The notes under the pieces were generated by a model. It was not told the DNA's origin. It made no database searches and was given only the letters and a program-made list of their open reading frames with translations. A stretch of 64,000 bases of DNA from positions 1 to 64,000 of the forward strand of contig JBKPAD010000002.1 in the NCBI GenBank assembly GCA_046726235.1. The letters run 5' to 3'. Below are positions 51,628-59,918 of this stretch, in pieces. The DNA is from Nitricoxidireducens sp046726235. Its GTDB lineage: Bacteria > Pseudomonadota > Gammaproteobacteria > Burkholderiales > Rhodocyclaceae. A program made the translations under genes and the position numbers. The first letter of the stretch is position 1. Every line of letters starts with the position of its first letter.

Positions 51628-53271
51628 ATGCTCAAGCGAATCGCGATCACGGCGTGGCTGCTTGCCGGAGCGGCGCTCGCCGCCCCGGCGCCCGGTCCGA
51701 CGGCGGCGGCTCCCGCGCCCACCCCCAAGGCATCGAACTCGACGGCCGACCACAGCAAGTTCAAGGAACTCCAGCAGGCGTTCAAGAGCGGTCCCGAGGT
51801 CACCAAGGCCTGCCTCTCGTGCCACACCGAGGCGGCCAAGCAGGTGATGAAGACCAAGCACTGGACCTGGGAGTGGCTGAACCCGGAGAACCAGCAGCGG
51901 CTCGGCAAGAAGAACGTCATCAACAACTTCTGCACCGCGGTGCCCTCGAACTACAAGTTCTGCACCGCCTGCCACGCCGGCTACGGCTGGGAAGACGACA
52001 AGTTCGACTTCACCAAGGAGACCAACGTCGACTGCCTGGTCTGCCACGAGACCACCGGCACCTATCGCAAGCTGCCCGGCCTCGCCGGCCACCCGGCGTA
52101 CAAGGAAATGGAGTTCCCGCCCAAGTCCGGCAAGATGGTGAAGCCGGTCGACCTGGCGAAGGTGGCGCAGAGCGTGCGTCCGACGACGCGCGCCACCTGC
52201 GGCACCTGCCACTTCCTCGGCGGCGGCGGCGACGCGGTCAAGCACGGCGACCTCGATACGTCGATGAAGATGCCGCAGCGCTACCTCGACGTGCACATGG
52301 ACGCCAAGGGCCTGAACTTCACCTGCGGCACCTGCCACGCCACCTCGGGCCACAACATCCCGGGCAGCCGCTACACGCCGACCGGCAAGGAAACCGGGCA
52401 CGCCTACATGCGCGGCAAGACCGAGGAACAGGCCGCCCCCGCGACCTGCCAGTCCTGCCACGACCAGAAACCGCACAAGGTCGCCGGCGTCACCGACGTG
52501 CTGCGCGCCAAGCTCAACGAGCACACCGACAAGATCGCCTGCCAGACCTGCCACATCCCGCAGTTCGCACGTGCGCAGGCCACCAAGATGAGCTGGGACT
52601 GGTCGACGGCCGGCAAGCTCTCGCCCGAGGGCAAGCCGATCACCATCAAGGACAGTTCGGGGCGCCACGACCGCTACGACAGCAAGAAGGGCGACTTCAC
52701 CTACGAGTCCGACGTCGTGCCCGAGTACCAGTGGATCAACGGCAAGGTGAAGTACACCCTGCTCGGCGATCCGGTGAACACCAACGGCGTGACCAAGATC
52801 AACGACTTCGACGGCTCGGCCGAGGACAAGCAGTCGCGCATCTGGCCGGTCAAGGTCTTCCGCGGCAAGCAGCCGTACGACCTCGAGACCAAGTCGCTGC
52901 TGGTGCCGCACACCGCCACCGGCTACGGCGAGAAGGACGACACCGCGTTCTGGCAGAACTTCAAGTGGGAAGGCGCGCTGAAAGCCGGTTCCGAGGCTGC
53001 TGGCCGCCCCTTCGGCGGCAAGTTCGACTTCGTCGCCACCGAGATGACCTGGCCGATCACCCACATGGTCGCGCCCAAGGAAGACGCGCTCACCTGCACG
53101 CAATGCCACAGCAAGAGCGGACGCCTGCAGAAGGTCGCGGGCATCTACATGCCGGGCCGCGACGGCAAGCCCTGGCTCGACACCATCGGCTGGCTCGCCG
53201 CGCTGGGCACGCTGGTCGGCGTCCTGCTCCACGGCGCCCTGCGCATCTACATGGCAAGAAAGGCAGGTTGA
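51628..53271 (+). CDS. octaheme c-type cytochrome (tetrathionate reductase-like)
   Basis: The 547-residue protein has a signal peptide (1-19), eight CxxCH heme sites (residues 62, 112, 136, 191, 233, 274, 305 and 490) and a C-terminal membrane helix (about 519-540) ending in a basic tail. Heme number and layout resemble the octaheme tetrathionate reductase (OTR) family, which reduces tetrathionate, nitrite or hydroxylamine in vitro. It is periplasmic, held in the inner membrane, and encoded just before a cytochrome b, which suggests a quinol-linked reductase or dehydrogenase. The physiological substrate cannot be read from sequence. Confidence 0.92.
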   Translation: MLKRIAITAWLLAGAALAAPAPGPTAAAPAPTPKASNSTADHSKFKELQQAFKSGPEVTKACLSCHTEAAKQVMKTKHWTWEWLNPENQQRLGKKNVINNFCTAVPSNYKFCTACHAGYGWEDDKFDFTKETNVDCLVCHETTGTYRKLPGLAGHPAYKEMEFPPKSGKMVKPVDLAKVAQSVRPTTRATCGTCHFLGGGGDAVKHGDLDTSMKMPQRYLDVHMDAKGLNFTCGTCHATSGHNIPGSRYTPTGKETGHAYMRGKTEEQAAPATCQSCHDQKPHKVAGVTDVLRAKLNEHTDKIACQTCHIPQFARAQATKMSWDWSTAGKLSPEGKPITIKDSSGRHDRYDSKKGDFTYESDVVPEYQWINGKVKYTLLGDPVNTNGVTKINDFDGSAEDKQSRIWPVKVFRGKQPYDLETKSLLVPHTATGYGEKDDTAFWQNFKWEGALKAGSEAAGRPFGGKFDFVATEMTWPITHMVAPKEDALTCTQCHSKSGRLQKVAGIYMPGRDGKPWLDTIGWLAALGTLVGVLLHGALRIYMARKAG

Positions 53272-53273
53272 AC

Positions 53274-53903
53274 ATGTCCGCCACCAAAATCTACGTCTTC
53301 AAGCGCTTCGAACGCTTCTGGCACTGGTCGCAGGCCGGCCTGATCATCCTCATGATGCTGACCGGCTTCGAGATCCACGGCGCCTACGCCTGGTTCGGCT
53401 TCAAGACGGCCGTCGTGTACCACACGCTCGCCGCCTGGTCGCTGATCACGCTCTGGGTGTTCGCCATCTTCTGGCACTTCGCCACCGGGGAATGGAAGCA
53501 GTACATCCCGACGCTGCAGAAGGTGGACGCGATGATCAAGTTCTACCTGACCGGCATCTTCACCCATGCGCCGCACCCGTTCCGCGCCACCACGCTGAAG
53601 AAGCACAATCCGCTGCAGCGCCTCGCCTATCTCGGCGTGCTGCTGTTCATCGGGCCGATGATCTGGGTGTCCGGCGGGCTCTACCTGTTCTACGGCCAAT
53701 GGCGCGAACTCGGCCTCGAGTCCTGGGTCTCGCTCGAGTGGGTGGCCTTCTTCCACACGGCGGCCGCCTTCATGATGCTGGCGTTCTTCATCGCCCACGT
53801 CTACCTGACCACGGCCGGCCACACGCCGACCGCGCACATCAAGGCGATGATCACCGGCTGGGAAGAAGTCGGCGACGAAGAGGAAGCCGCCGCCACCAAG
53901 TAG
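53274..53903 (+). CDS. cytochrome b561-type membrane subunit
   Basis: The 209-residue di-heme cytochrome b has five hydrophobic segments, with candidate heme histidines H17 (FERFWHWSQ), H35, H50 (VVYHTL), H68 (IFWHFA) and two more in FFHTAAAF and IAHVYL. It matches the Ni-hydrogenase/thiosulfate reductase cytochrome b family, which exchange electrons between quinone and a periplasmic partner. ATG 53274 is two bases after the octaheme stop, so the pair is clearly one complex. Confidence 0.9.
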   Translation: MSATKIYVFKRFERFWHWSQAGLIILMMLTGFEIHGAYAWFGFKTAVVYHTLAAWSLITLWVFAIFWHFATGEWKQYIPTLQKVDAMIKFYLTGIFTHAPHPFRATTLKKHNPLQRLAYLGVLLFIGPMIWVSGGLYLFYGQWRELGLESWVSLEWVAFFHTAAAFMMLAFFIAHVYLTTAGHTPTAHIKAMITGWEEVGDEEEAAATK

Positions 53904-53936
53904 TCTTACTCCTCCCCCTGCCTGTCAAAGGCAGAT

Positions 53937-53964
53937 AGGCACGGCTCCGGTCGTGCCTTTTTTT
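53937..53964 (+). terminator. terminator after the cytochrome operon
   Basis: AGGCACG (53937-53943) and CGTGCCT (53952-53958) with an 8-base loop and a seven-T run. It runs into the stop codon of the convergent TlpA-like gene. Confidence 0.85.
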
Positions 53965-54814
53965 ATTTGCCCGAGCGCTTCGCCGCGTCGATCAGGAACT
54001 CGCGGTACTGGCTCCAGTCGCGCACCGGTCCGACGTGCGAGAACAGCACCAGGCCGTGCTTGTCGAGCACGTAGGTGCTCGGAAACACCTTGGCGATCTC
54101 GCGATCGCCGACCCTCGCCCCGCTCGCCAGCAAGAGGTTCGGATCGCTCTCGCCCGCCGAACCCGAGTCGCACAGCGGCAGGCCGATCTTCTGCGCCGTC
54201 GCCCACTTGGTCGATACGGCGAGCGTCTCGCGCACCTGCAGCAGCGTGAAGCCGACGTCCTTGAAGGCGGCGAGCGAGTCGCGCAGCTTCTCCAGTTCCG
54301 GCATCTCGCGCCGGCAGGGGCCGCACCACGAACCCCAGAAGTGGAGCACGGCGACCTTGCCGCGCAGGTCGGCCACCGAACGCCGCCGGCCGTCGGCGTC
54401 ACGGAATGCAAGATTGGGAAAACGCTCGCCGCGCCGCGTGCCGATCGGCTGGCGCGCGGCCTCGGCGGCCGAGGCGTAAGGCCCCCAAAGACGCGGCCAG
54501 GCCTTGGCGTCGAAGACGACGCGGTCATCCACCGCATACAGGGCGCAGGCTTGCAGCTGTTGCCCCTGGCAGGCTTCGACCGCAGCGCCGGATGCTTCCT
54601 CGGCACTCGCCTTGCCGCTCGCCCAGCCCCAGCCACCGCCGGGCGCAATGGCGAAGGCACGATGCATCGGGCTGGCGGTGAACTGATGGTAGTCGTCGCG
54701 CCCGCCCTCCGGAATATGCGGAATGGCGGCGGCATCGTTGAGCCCCGGACCCGACCACGCCGGACCGCAGGCGAGCAGCGCAGCGAGCGCCGCCCCGCCG
54801 GTCAGACGACGCAT
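53963..54814 (-). CDS. TlpA/ResA-like thioredoxin-domain protein
   Basis: The 283-residue product has a signal peptide (MRRLTGGAALAALLACGPAWSG), an N-terminal region of about 110 residues with a DUF4189-like look (GWGWASGKASAEEASGAAVEAC), and a TlpA-like thioredoxin domain with FWGSWCGPCRREMPEL. Such periplasmic thiol reductases often serve cytochrome c maturation by reducing heme-site cysteines, which would suit the octaheme cytochrome encoded next to it. The start is ATG 54814. It overlaps the chemoreceptor gene by 13 bases. Confidence 0.85.
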   Translation of the reverse strand: MRRLTGGAALAALLACGPAWSGPGLNDAAAIPHIPEGGRDDYHQFTASPMHRAFAIAPGGGWGWASGKASAEEASGAAVEACQGQQLQACALYAVDDRVVFDAKAWPRLWGPYASAAEAARQPIGTRRGERFPNLAFRDADGRRRSVADLRGKVAVLHFWGSWCGPCRREMPELEKLRDSLAAFKDVGFTLLQVRETLAVSTKWATAQKIGLPLCDSGSAGESDPNLLLASGARVGDREIAKVFPSTYVLDKHGLVLFSHVGPVRDWSQYREFLIDAAKRSGK

Positions 54815-55908
54815 TGGTGGCTTTCGCCCTGGCGCGCCAGCGCCTCCAGGTGATCGAGCACGCGCACGCTCGCCTCCTCCATGCGTTCGAGCGCCTCGAC
54901 GGCGGTGACAAGTTCGCCCGCGTGGTAACGCTCGACGGCCGCCTTGCCGCTGGCGTGAACTTCCTTGTGCGGCGCCTCGATGCTCCCGTAGGCGGGAAGC
55001 GCCGAGAAGCACTCGCGGCCATCGCCCTCGGTCAGCCATTTGCCGAGACGGCAGGTGAGGTGGCTGGCGAAGTCTCCGGCGGTCTTGTCGGACACCCCCA
55101 TGAGGACTTTGTGCACTTCCTTCTTGAAGATCAGGTGGTCGAGCTTCGCCAGTTCGACGAAGGTTCGCAACGCCGTTCCCCGAATGGTGTTGCGCGCCTG
55201 CTCCGAGACGGCCTGCATGCCTTCCATCTTGCTGTGGGCAAACTCGGCGTCGGCCTCGTATTTCGCCGACTGCTCCGGGCTCACCTCGGTGGTCACCCTG
55301 GCGTTGGCAGCCTCCTGGCGGATCGCGTTGACCAGCGCGCCGATCTCGGTGGTCGCGGCCGTCGTGCGCTCGGCGAGCTTGCGCACTTCGTCGGCGACGA
55401 CGGCGAAGCCGCGCCCCTGCTCGCCCGCGCGGGCCGCCTCGATGGCGGCGTTCAGCGCCAGCAGGTTGGTCTGGTCGGCCACTTCCTTGATCAGGTTGAC
55501 GATGCCGCCGATGCGGCTCGCCTGCTCGTTGAGCGTCTCGACCGTCTCGGCGACGGCCTTGGTCCGGCGCGCCATGTCATGCACGTTGGCGACCACCACG
55601 TCGAGCGACGACTTGTTCTCGCTCGTCGTCGCCAGCGCCTTGTCGGCGTCCTCGGCCTCGCGCTTCATCGCCGCCGACAGCACGATCATCGATTTCTGCG
55701 ACTCGGCCAGGGTCTGGCTGAACGAAATCTCGTTGCGGAACAGCCCGGCGTGGAAGTCGGCCCGACGCCGCTCGGCGTCGATGGCACTCTCGTAGCCGGC
55801 GCGCTGTTCGTCCCACTGGGCCCGCTCCGCCTCGAAGCCGGCATGCGCCTGGGCCAGGCGTTCCTCGAGTTCCGCAATCTCCAGCTTCAGTTTCGTCTTG
55901 CCGAACAT
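54802..55908 (-). CDS. soluble methyl-accepting chemotaxis protein with CZB domain
   Basis: The 368-residue protein lacks membrane segments. A coiled coil (1-60) leads into a short MCP signalling hairpin containing IGGIVNLIKEVADQTNLLAL and EAARAGEQGRGFAVVADEVR within the normal run, followed by a CZB domain (about 240-360; LDHLIFKKEV, CRLGKWL, HKEVH) that binds zinc. CZB chemoreceptors sense zinc and hypochlorous acid in known cases. The start ATG 55908 is next to a long gene-free region that has the tRNA-Ser downstream. Confidence 0.92.
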   Translation of the reverse strand: MFGKTKLKLEIAELEERLAQAHAGFEAERAQWDEQRAGYESAIDAERRRADFHAGLFRNEISFSQTLAESQKSMIVLSAAMKREAEDADKALATTSENKSSLDVVVANVHDMARRTKAVAETVETLNEQASRIGGIVNLIKEVADQTNLLALNAAIEAARAGEQGRGFAVVADEVRKLAERTTAATTEIGALVNAIRQEAANARVTTEVSPEQSAKYEADAEFAHSKMEGMQAVSEQARNTIRGTALRTFVELAKLDHLIFKKEVHKVLMGVSDKTAGDFASHLTCRLGKWLTEGDGRECFSALPAYGSIEAPHKEVHASGKAAVERYHAGELVTAVEALERMEEASVRVLDHLEALARQGESHQCVV

Positions 55909-56132
55909 TCCGCTTCTCCGTTCACTCGTTTTTCGGGAGCTGCTGTTGCCAAAACAACCGCCGGCGGGTTCGCGGGCCCCGGCAGTGGCGCGATTTTACG
56001 GACATGCACGGCCGTGTAAATATGTCGCCGGCAATAGGGCCGAATCCCAACGCCTCGGCACAAACTTGGTGGAACCGCGAACGCCGTCAGGTATAATCCG
56101 CCCCGCTTTCCTCACCGCATGCGACGAGGAAC

Positions 56133-56225
56133 GGAGAAGTGGCCGAGTGGTCGAAGGCACACCCCTGCTAAGGGTGCATCTGGGCAAAACCTGGATCGAG
56201 GGTTCGAATCCCTCCTTCTCCGCCA
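56133..56225 (+). tRNA. tRNA-Ser (anticodon GCT)
   Basis: This is a class II tRNA: GGAGAAG acceptor pairs with CTTCTCC, anticodon loop CTGCTAA (GCT), long variable arm, T arm GGTTCGAATCC and an encoded CCA. It reads AGC/AGU codons. It lies free between the chemoreceptor and the lipoprotein gene of the Mla-type operon. Confidence 0.97.
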
Positions 56226-56334
56226 AGCTTCCCGCGCCTGCGACCTTCCTCGCGTCATACCCGAACATCATTCCGCTGATGCGATCTTAGCGGGCCGTCG
56301 CCTTGCCTCCCATACACGGAAACCGGTATTGCGA

Positions 56335-56946
56335 CTACCGCCGAGGCGGTAATGCCGGCGCCGGCGCGTTCGTGCAGCGCCGCGCCAGGTCGGGCGTCGC
56401 GCGCGCCTCCTGCGCGAGCCAGCCGCCGATCTCGCCCGCCGCCACCCGCAGCGCCGCAGCACCGGCTGCCACACCACCGCGAGCGTCGGCGCTCGGCGCC
56501 GCCTGCTCCGCCGCGAACGCCTTGCGCGCCAGCACGGCGTCGCCGCGCGCCGGCAACAACGTCGCCCGCAGTTCGACTACCACGCGGCTGCGTTGCGGGC
56601 TATCGAAGGCCTGAATCCATTCGTCGATGTCGAGCCTGAGCCGGCAGCCCGCCATGGCGGACGGCTGGCGGTTCAGCGCCCGCTCGACCAGTTCCGCCGA
56701 CGGCGCCGCCCAGCGGCTCTCGGTGTAGGCGAGCCGGCGCCCGGCGTCGGCATAGAGCAGGCGGTAATGGATGGCGCTGGTCGCCAGCCACGACGGCGCC
56801 GCGACCTCTACGCGCTGCAACGGCAGCGCTTCCGTCTGCCAGACGATCGCCGTCGGCCCGAGGTCGAACACCGCGCGCTCGTGCTGGCGGACGCCGCCGG
56901 CGCAGGCGCTCAGGGTCACGGCGAGGATCAGCGGAAGCATGCGCAT
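56335..56946 (-). CDS. ABC-type transport auxiliary lipoprotein (PqiC/MlaA-like accessory)
   Basis: The 203-residue lipoprotein has signal MRMLPLILAVTLSACAGG with lipobox cysteine 15. The body (FDLGPTAIVW, then VEVAAPSWLATSAIHYRLLY and ATLLPARGDAVLARKAF) matches the LptE/PqiC-like auxiliary lipoprotein family found beside MCE transporters. It probably docks the MCE complex at the outer membrane. ATG 56946 overlaps the mlaD stop. It is the last gene of the operon. Confidence 0.85.
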   Translation of the reverse strand: MRMLPLILAVTLSACAGGVRQHERAVFDLGPTAIVWQTEALPLQRVEVAAPSWLATSAIHYRLLYADAGRRLAYTESRWAAPSAELVERALNRQPSAMAGCRLRLDIDEWIQAFDSPQRSRVVVELRATLLPARGDAVLARKAFAAEQAAPSADARGGVAAGAAALRVAAGEIGGWLAQEARATPDLARRCTNAPAPALPPRR

Positions 56947-56948
56947 GG

Positions 56949-57890
56949 TCACTGCTCCTTCGCCGCGGGCGGCGAGAATCCGGATTCGCCGGGACCAGGA
57001 CGTGGCGCCGGCTTGCCGAAGATCAGCGCCTGCGGGGTCTCGTCGAGCGTCTCGAGGATGCGGCCGAGCTGGCGCGAGTTGGCGCCGAGTTCGCGCATCA
57101 GCGCGTTGAGCTGCGGCAGCGTGCTCGCGCCGACCTCGCCGCCGGTCGTCTCGATGAAGCGGTCGAGTCGTTGCGAGAGCCCGGTCATCGACTTCACCAT
57201 CTCGCGCGCCTCCGCCGTCAGCGGCGCCGCCTCGCCGGCCGTCTTCTCGAGGTGCGCAAGGATCGCAGCGAAGCGTTCGAGGTTCGCCTTCGACAGCGCG
57301 GCACGCATCGCTGCCAGCACTTCGGGCGCGTGCTTGAGCCCCTCGGAGGCATCGGCGACGTTCTCGAGCGTGCGCGCCAGGTTGCGCGTGTTCTTCTCGT
57401 CGAGCAGCCGGTTCAGGCGCGCGGTCAGTTCCGACAGTTGCGCGACGATGTCGCCGGCCTTCTCGCCCAATACGTCCACCAGCGTCGGCTCGAGCACGAT
57501 GCGCGGCGGCCCGGCGCCCTCGGTGTCGAGGTATTCGCGGCTCTCGCCGCTGTCCTCGAGCTGCACGTAGGCGAGCCCGGTGATGCCCTGGTAGGCGAGC
57601 CGCGCGCGCGTCCCCTTGGTCAGCCGGTAGCGCCCGTCGAGGCTGATGCGCACGACGATCAGGCGCGGATCCTGCGCGTCCTGGTCGATGCTCTCGACCT
57701 TGCCGGCGCGAATGCCGCGATAGCGCACCTGCGCCTGGACGTTGAGGCCGCTGACGTTCTTGCGCGTTTCCAGCAGGTAGGTGTTCGTGTCCTCGCGCTT
57801 GCCGCCGAAATACCAGACGGCGAGCCCGAGGCAGATGCCGAGCAGCAGCACGAACAGTCCGGCGGCGAAGGCATGCGAGCGGTTTTCCAT
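56949..57890 (-). CDS. mlaD: MlaD/MCE-domain substrate-binding protein
   Basis: The 313-residue protein has an N-terminal membrane anchor (about 8-28), an MCE domain (about 38-118; GLNVQAQVRYRGIRAGKVESI) and a long helical tail that forms the needle or barrel of the complex. It binds phospholipid-like cargo between inner-membrane permease and outer membrane. The long tail is that of PqiB/YebT-type rather than short E. coli MlaD, so the exact class is uncertain. It is followed by the auxiliary lipoprotein. Confidence 0.88.
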   Translation of the reverse strand: MENRSHAFAAGLFVLLLGICLGLAVWYFGGKREDTNTYLLETRKNVSGLNVQAQVRYRGIRAGKVESIDQDAQDPRLIVVRISLDGRYRLTKGTRARLAYQGITGLAYVQLEDSGESREYLDTEGAGPPRIVLEPTLVDVLGEKAGDIVAQLSELTARLNRLLDEKNTRNLARTLENVADASEGLKHAPEVLAAMRAALSKANLERFAAILAHLEKTAGEAAPLTAEAREMVKSMTGLSQRLDRFIETTGGEVGASTLPQLNALMRELGANSRQLGRILETLDETPQALIFGKPAPRPGPGESGFSPPAAKEQ

Positions 57891-57899
57891 GGCGGAATC

Positions 57900-58664
57900 C
57901 TAACGTCGGTTCTCGAGCGCGCGCACGCTGCGCTCGGAAAGAAAGAAGTTGCGGATGAACGGGTGGTCGATGCGCAGGATCGCATCGATGGCGTCGTAGG
58001 CGACGATGCGGTGCTCCGCGAGCACGGCGACGCGCGTGGACAAGCCGGCCAACGTGTCGAGGTCGTGCGTCACCAGCACCACGGTGAGCCCGAGCTCGCC
58101 GCCGAGCGTGCGGATCAGGCGCACGAAGCTGTCGGAGCGGTCCGGATCGAGGCCGGCCGTCGGCTCGTCGAGCAGCAGCAGCTCGGGTTCGAGCGCCAGC
58201 GAACGCGCCAGCGCCACGCGCTTGATCATGCCGCCCGACAGTTCGGCCGGCATCAGGTGCGCATGGCGCGGCAGCAGCTCGACCATGTCGAGCTTGAGCA
58301 TCACGAGGTCGTGGATCGTCGCCTCGTCGAAGCGCTTCAGTTCGCGCAGCGGGAAGGCGATGTTGTCGAAGACGCTGAAGGCCGAGAACAGCGCGCCCTG
58401 CTGGAACAGCACGCCGAAGCGCTGCCGCAGTGCGCGCTCGCGCTCGGCGCCGCCGCCGAACAGCGGTTCGCCCAGCACGCGGATCTCGCCGCGCGTCGGC
58501 AGCAACAGGCCGACGATCTGGCGCAGCAGCGTCGTCTTGCCGCTGCCCGAGCCGCCGACCAGCGACACCAGTTCGCCGGCCTCGATTTCCAGGTCGAGGT
58601 CGCGATGCACCCAGACCTCGCCGAAGCGCATCGCCAGCCCGCGGATGGAGACGGCCGCCGTCAT
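57900..58664 (-). CDS. mlaF: MlaF-type ABC transporter ATPase
   Basis: The 254-residue ABC ATPase has Walker A GGSGSGKTTLL, signature LSGGMIKRVALARSL, Walker B ELLLLDEPTAGLDP and switch His in LVTHD. These fit MlaF, the ATPase of a lipid transporter. It is separated from the permease gene by about 112 bases containing two hairpins, which is odd for one operon. Downstream is mlaD after 9 bases. Confidence 0.92.
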   Translation of the reverse strand: MTAAVSIRGLAMRFGEVWVHRDLDLEIEAGELVSLVGGSGSGKTTLLRQIVGLLLPTRGEIRVLGEPLFGGGAERERALRQRFGVLFQQGALFSAFSVFDNIAFPLRELKRFDEATIHDLVMLKLDMVELLPRHAHLMPAELSGGMIKRVALARSLALEPELLLLDEPTAGLDPDRSDSFVRLIRTLGGELGLTVVLVTHDLDTLAGLSTRVAVLAEHRIVAYDAIDAILRIDHPFIRNFFLSERSVRALENRR

Positions 58665-58682
58665 GAACCACCCACCCCCCGG

Positions 58683-58776
58683 CCCCCGCCCCGCGGGCGG
58701 GGGTGACGGATGTTCGCCGCTGCGCGGCTCCGTGCGGCTGGCTGCACCGTCCTTGAGGCGGCTCGGCGGACGGTGC
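58683..58776. repeat. two hairpins between the Mla permease and ATPase genes
   Basis: CCCCCGCCC (58683-58691) pairs with GGGCGGGGG (58695-58703), and GCACCGTCC (58744-58752) pairs with GGACGGTGC (58768-58776). The first is a very stable GC stem; the second overlaps the permease stop region. They may set unequal expression by attenuation or processing, or be a REP-like element. Confidence 0.6.
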
Positions 58777-59913
58777 TCATAGCCGCGGCAGTCCGATCTC
58801 GCGCGTGAAGATCGCGAACACGGCGTCGAGCAGGATCACCACGGTGATCGCGGTCACCACCGACGCCGTCGTGTTCGCTGACAGGCTCTCGGTATTCGGC
58901 CGCACGCGCAGGCCGAAGTGGCAGGCCACGAGCGCGATGAAAATGCCGAAGACGAAACCCTTGGCCAGCCCGATGTAGAGGTTGGCGACCGGCACGGCGC
59001 GCGGCAACGCGTGCAGGAAGAAGCCGAAGCCGATGTCGAGCTGGAGGTTGGCGGCGACCATGCCGCCCACCAGCGCGATGGCCGTGGTCCACAGCACCAG
59101 CAGCGGCATCGCGATCGCCAGCGCGACGACTTTCGGCAGCACCAGGCGCAGGCTGCGCGAGATGCCCATCGTCGCCAGCGCGTCGATCTCCTCGGTGACG
59201 CGCATGACGCCGAGCTGCGCCGTCATCGCCGATCCCGAGCGGCCGGCGACCAGCACTGCGACCAGCACCGGCCCGAGTTCGCGCACGATGCCCATGCCGA
59301 GGATGTTCACGATGAAGATGTCGGCGCCGAACTGCCGCAGCTGCAGCGCCGAGAGGTACGAGAGCACGACGCCGATCAGGAAGCCGACCAGCGCCGTCAC
59401 CGGCATCGCCCGCACGCCGCCCTTGTAGAGGTTGGCCGAGATCTCGCGCCGCGGCAGTTCGCCGGGCGCCCGCAGCAGGCGCAGCAGGTCGAGCGCGATG
59501 CTGCCGATGAGGACGACGAAGTCCGCCACCTGGCGCCGCACGGCCAGCGCCGCCGCGCCGGTCGCCATGATCCAGGCGAACGGCGATGCCGGCGCCGCGC
59601 CGGGCTGCGGTTGCTGGTCCGCCTTGGCGATGCGCTCGAAGACCTGCAGGTGTTCGGGCCGCAGCAGCAGGACCTCGGGCAGGCGGCGGCCCCAGGCGTG
59701 CCAGAGCAGCATGGCACCGGCGCTGTCGAGCGCCTCGATGCCGAGGCCGTCCCAGGCGGTGCCGGGCCGCGCCTGTGCGGCGAGGCTCGCCGCCAGCGCA
59801 TCGGCTTCGCCCGAAATCGCCGCCAGGGTCCAGCGGCCGCCGACGGCCACCTTCGCGCCGCCGCCCGGAGTGCTCGCGACGGTCAGCGTTGCCTCGGCCA
59901 TCGCGTTCCGCAC
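58777..59913 (-). CDS. mlaE: MlaE-type permease with N-terminal STAS-like domain
   Basis: The 378-residue protein has an N-terminal ~100-residue STAS-like region (ALDSAGAMLLWHAWG) fused to the MlaE permease with about five membrane helices (VTALVGFLIGVVLSYLSALQL and ELGPVLVAVLVAGRSGSAM are typical). In E. coli the STAS protein MlaB is separate and stabilises MlaF; here it seems fused to the permease. It is the first gene of the operon mlaE-mlaF-mlaD-lipoprotein. The ATG 59913 lies a few bases after the ppx stop at 59919. Confidence 0.88.
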   Translation of the reverse strand: MRNAMAEATLTVASTPGGGAKVAVGGRWTLAAISGEADALAASLAAQARPGTAWDGLGIEALDSAGAMLLWHAWGRRLPEVLLLRPEHLQVFERIAKADQQPQPGAAPASPFAWIMATGAAALAVRRQVADFVVLIGSIALDLLRLLRAPGELPRREISANLYKGGVRAMPVTALVGFLIGVVLSYLSALQLRQFGADIFIVNILGMGIVRELGPVLVAVLVAGRSGSAMTAQLGVMRVTEEIDALATMGISRSLRLVLPKVVALAIAMPLLVLWTTAIALVGGMVAANLQLDIGFGFFLHALPRAVPVANLYIGLAKGFVFGIFIALVACHFGLRVRPNTESLSANTTASVVTAITVVILLDAVFAIFTREIGLPRL

Positions 59914-59918
59914 CCGGT

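Noticed and set aside
51418..53232. 604-residue minus-strand frame opposite the octaheme cytochrome
   Set aside because: No domain is recognisable, while the plus strand has eight CxxCH motifs and signal and anchor segments.
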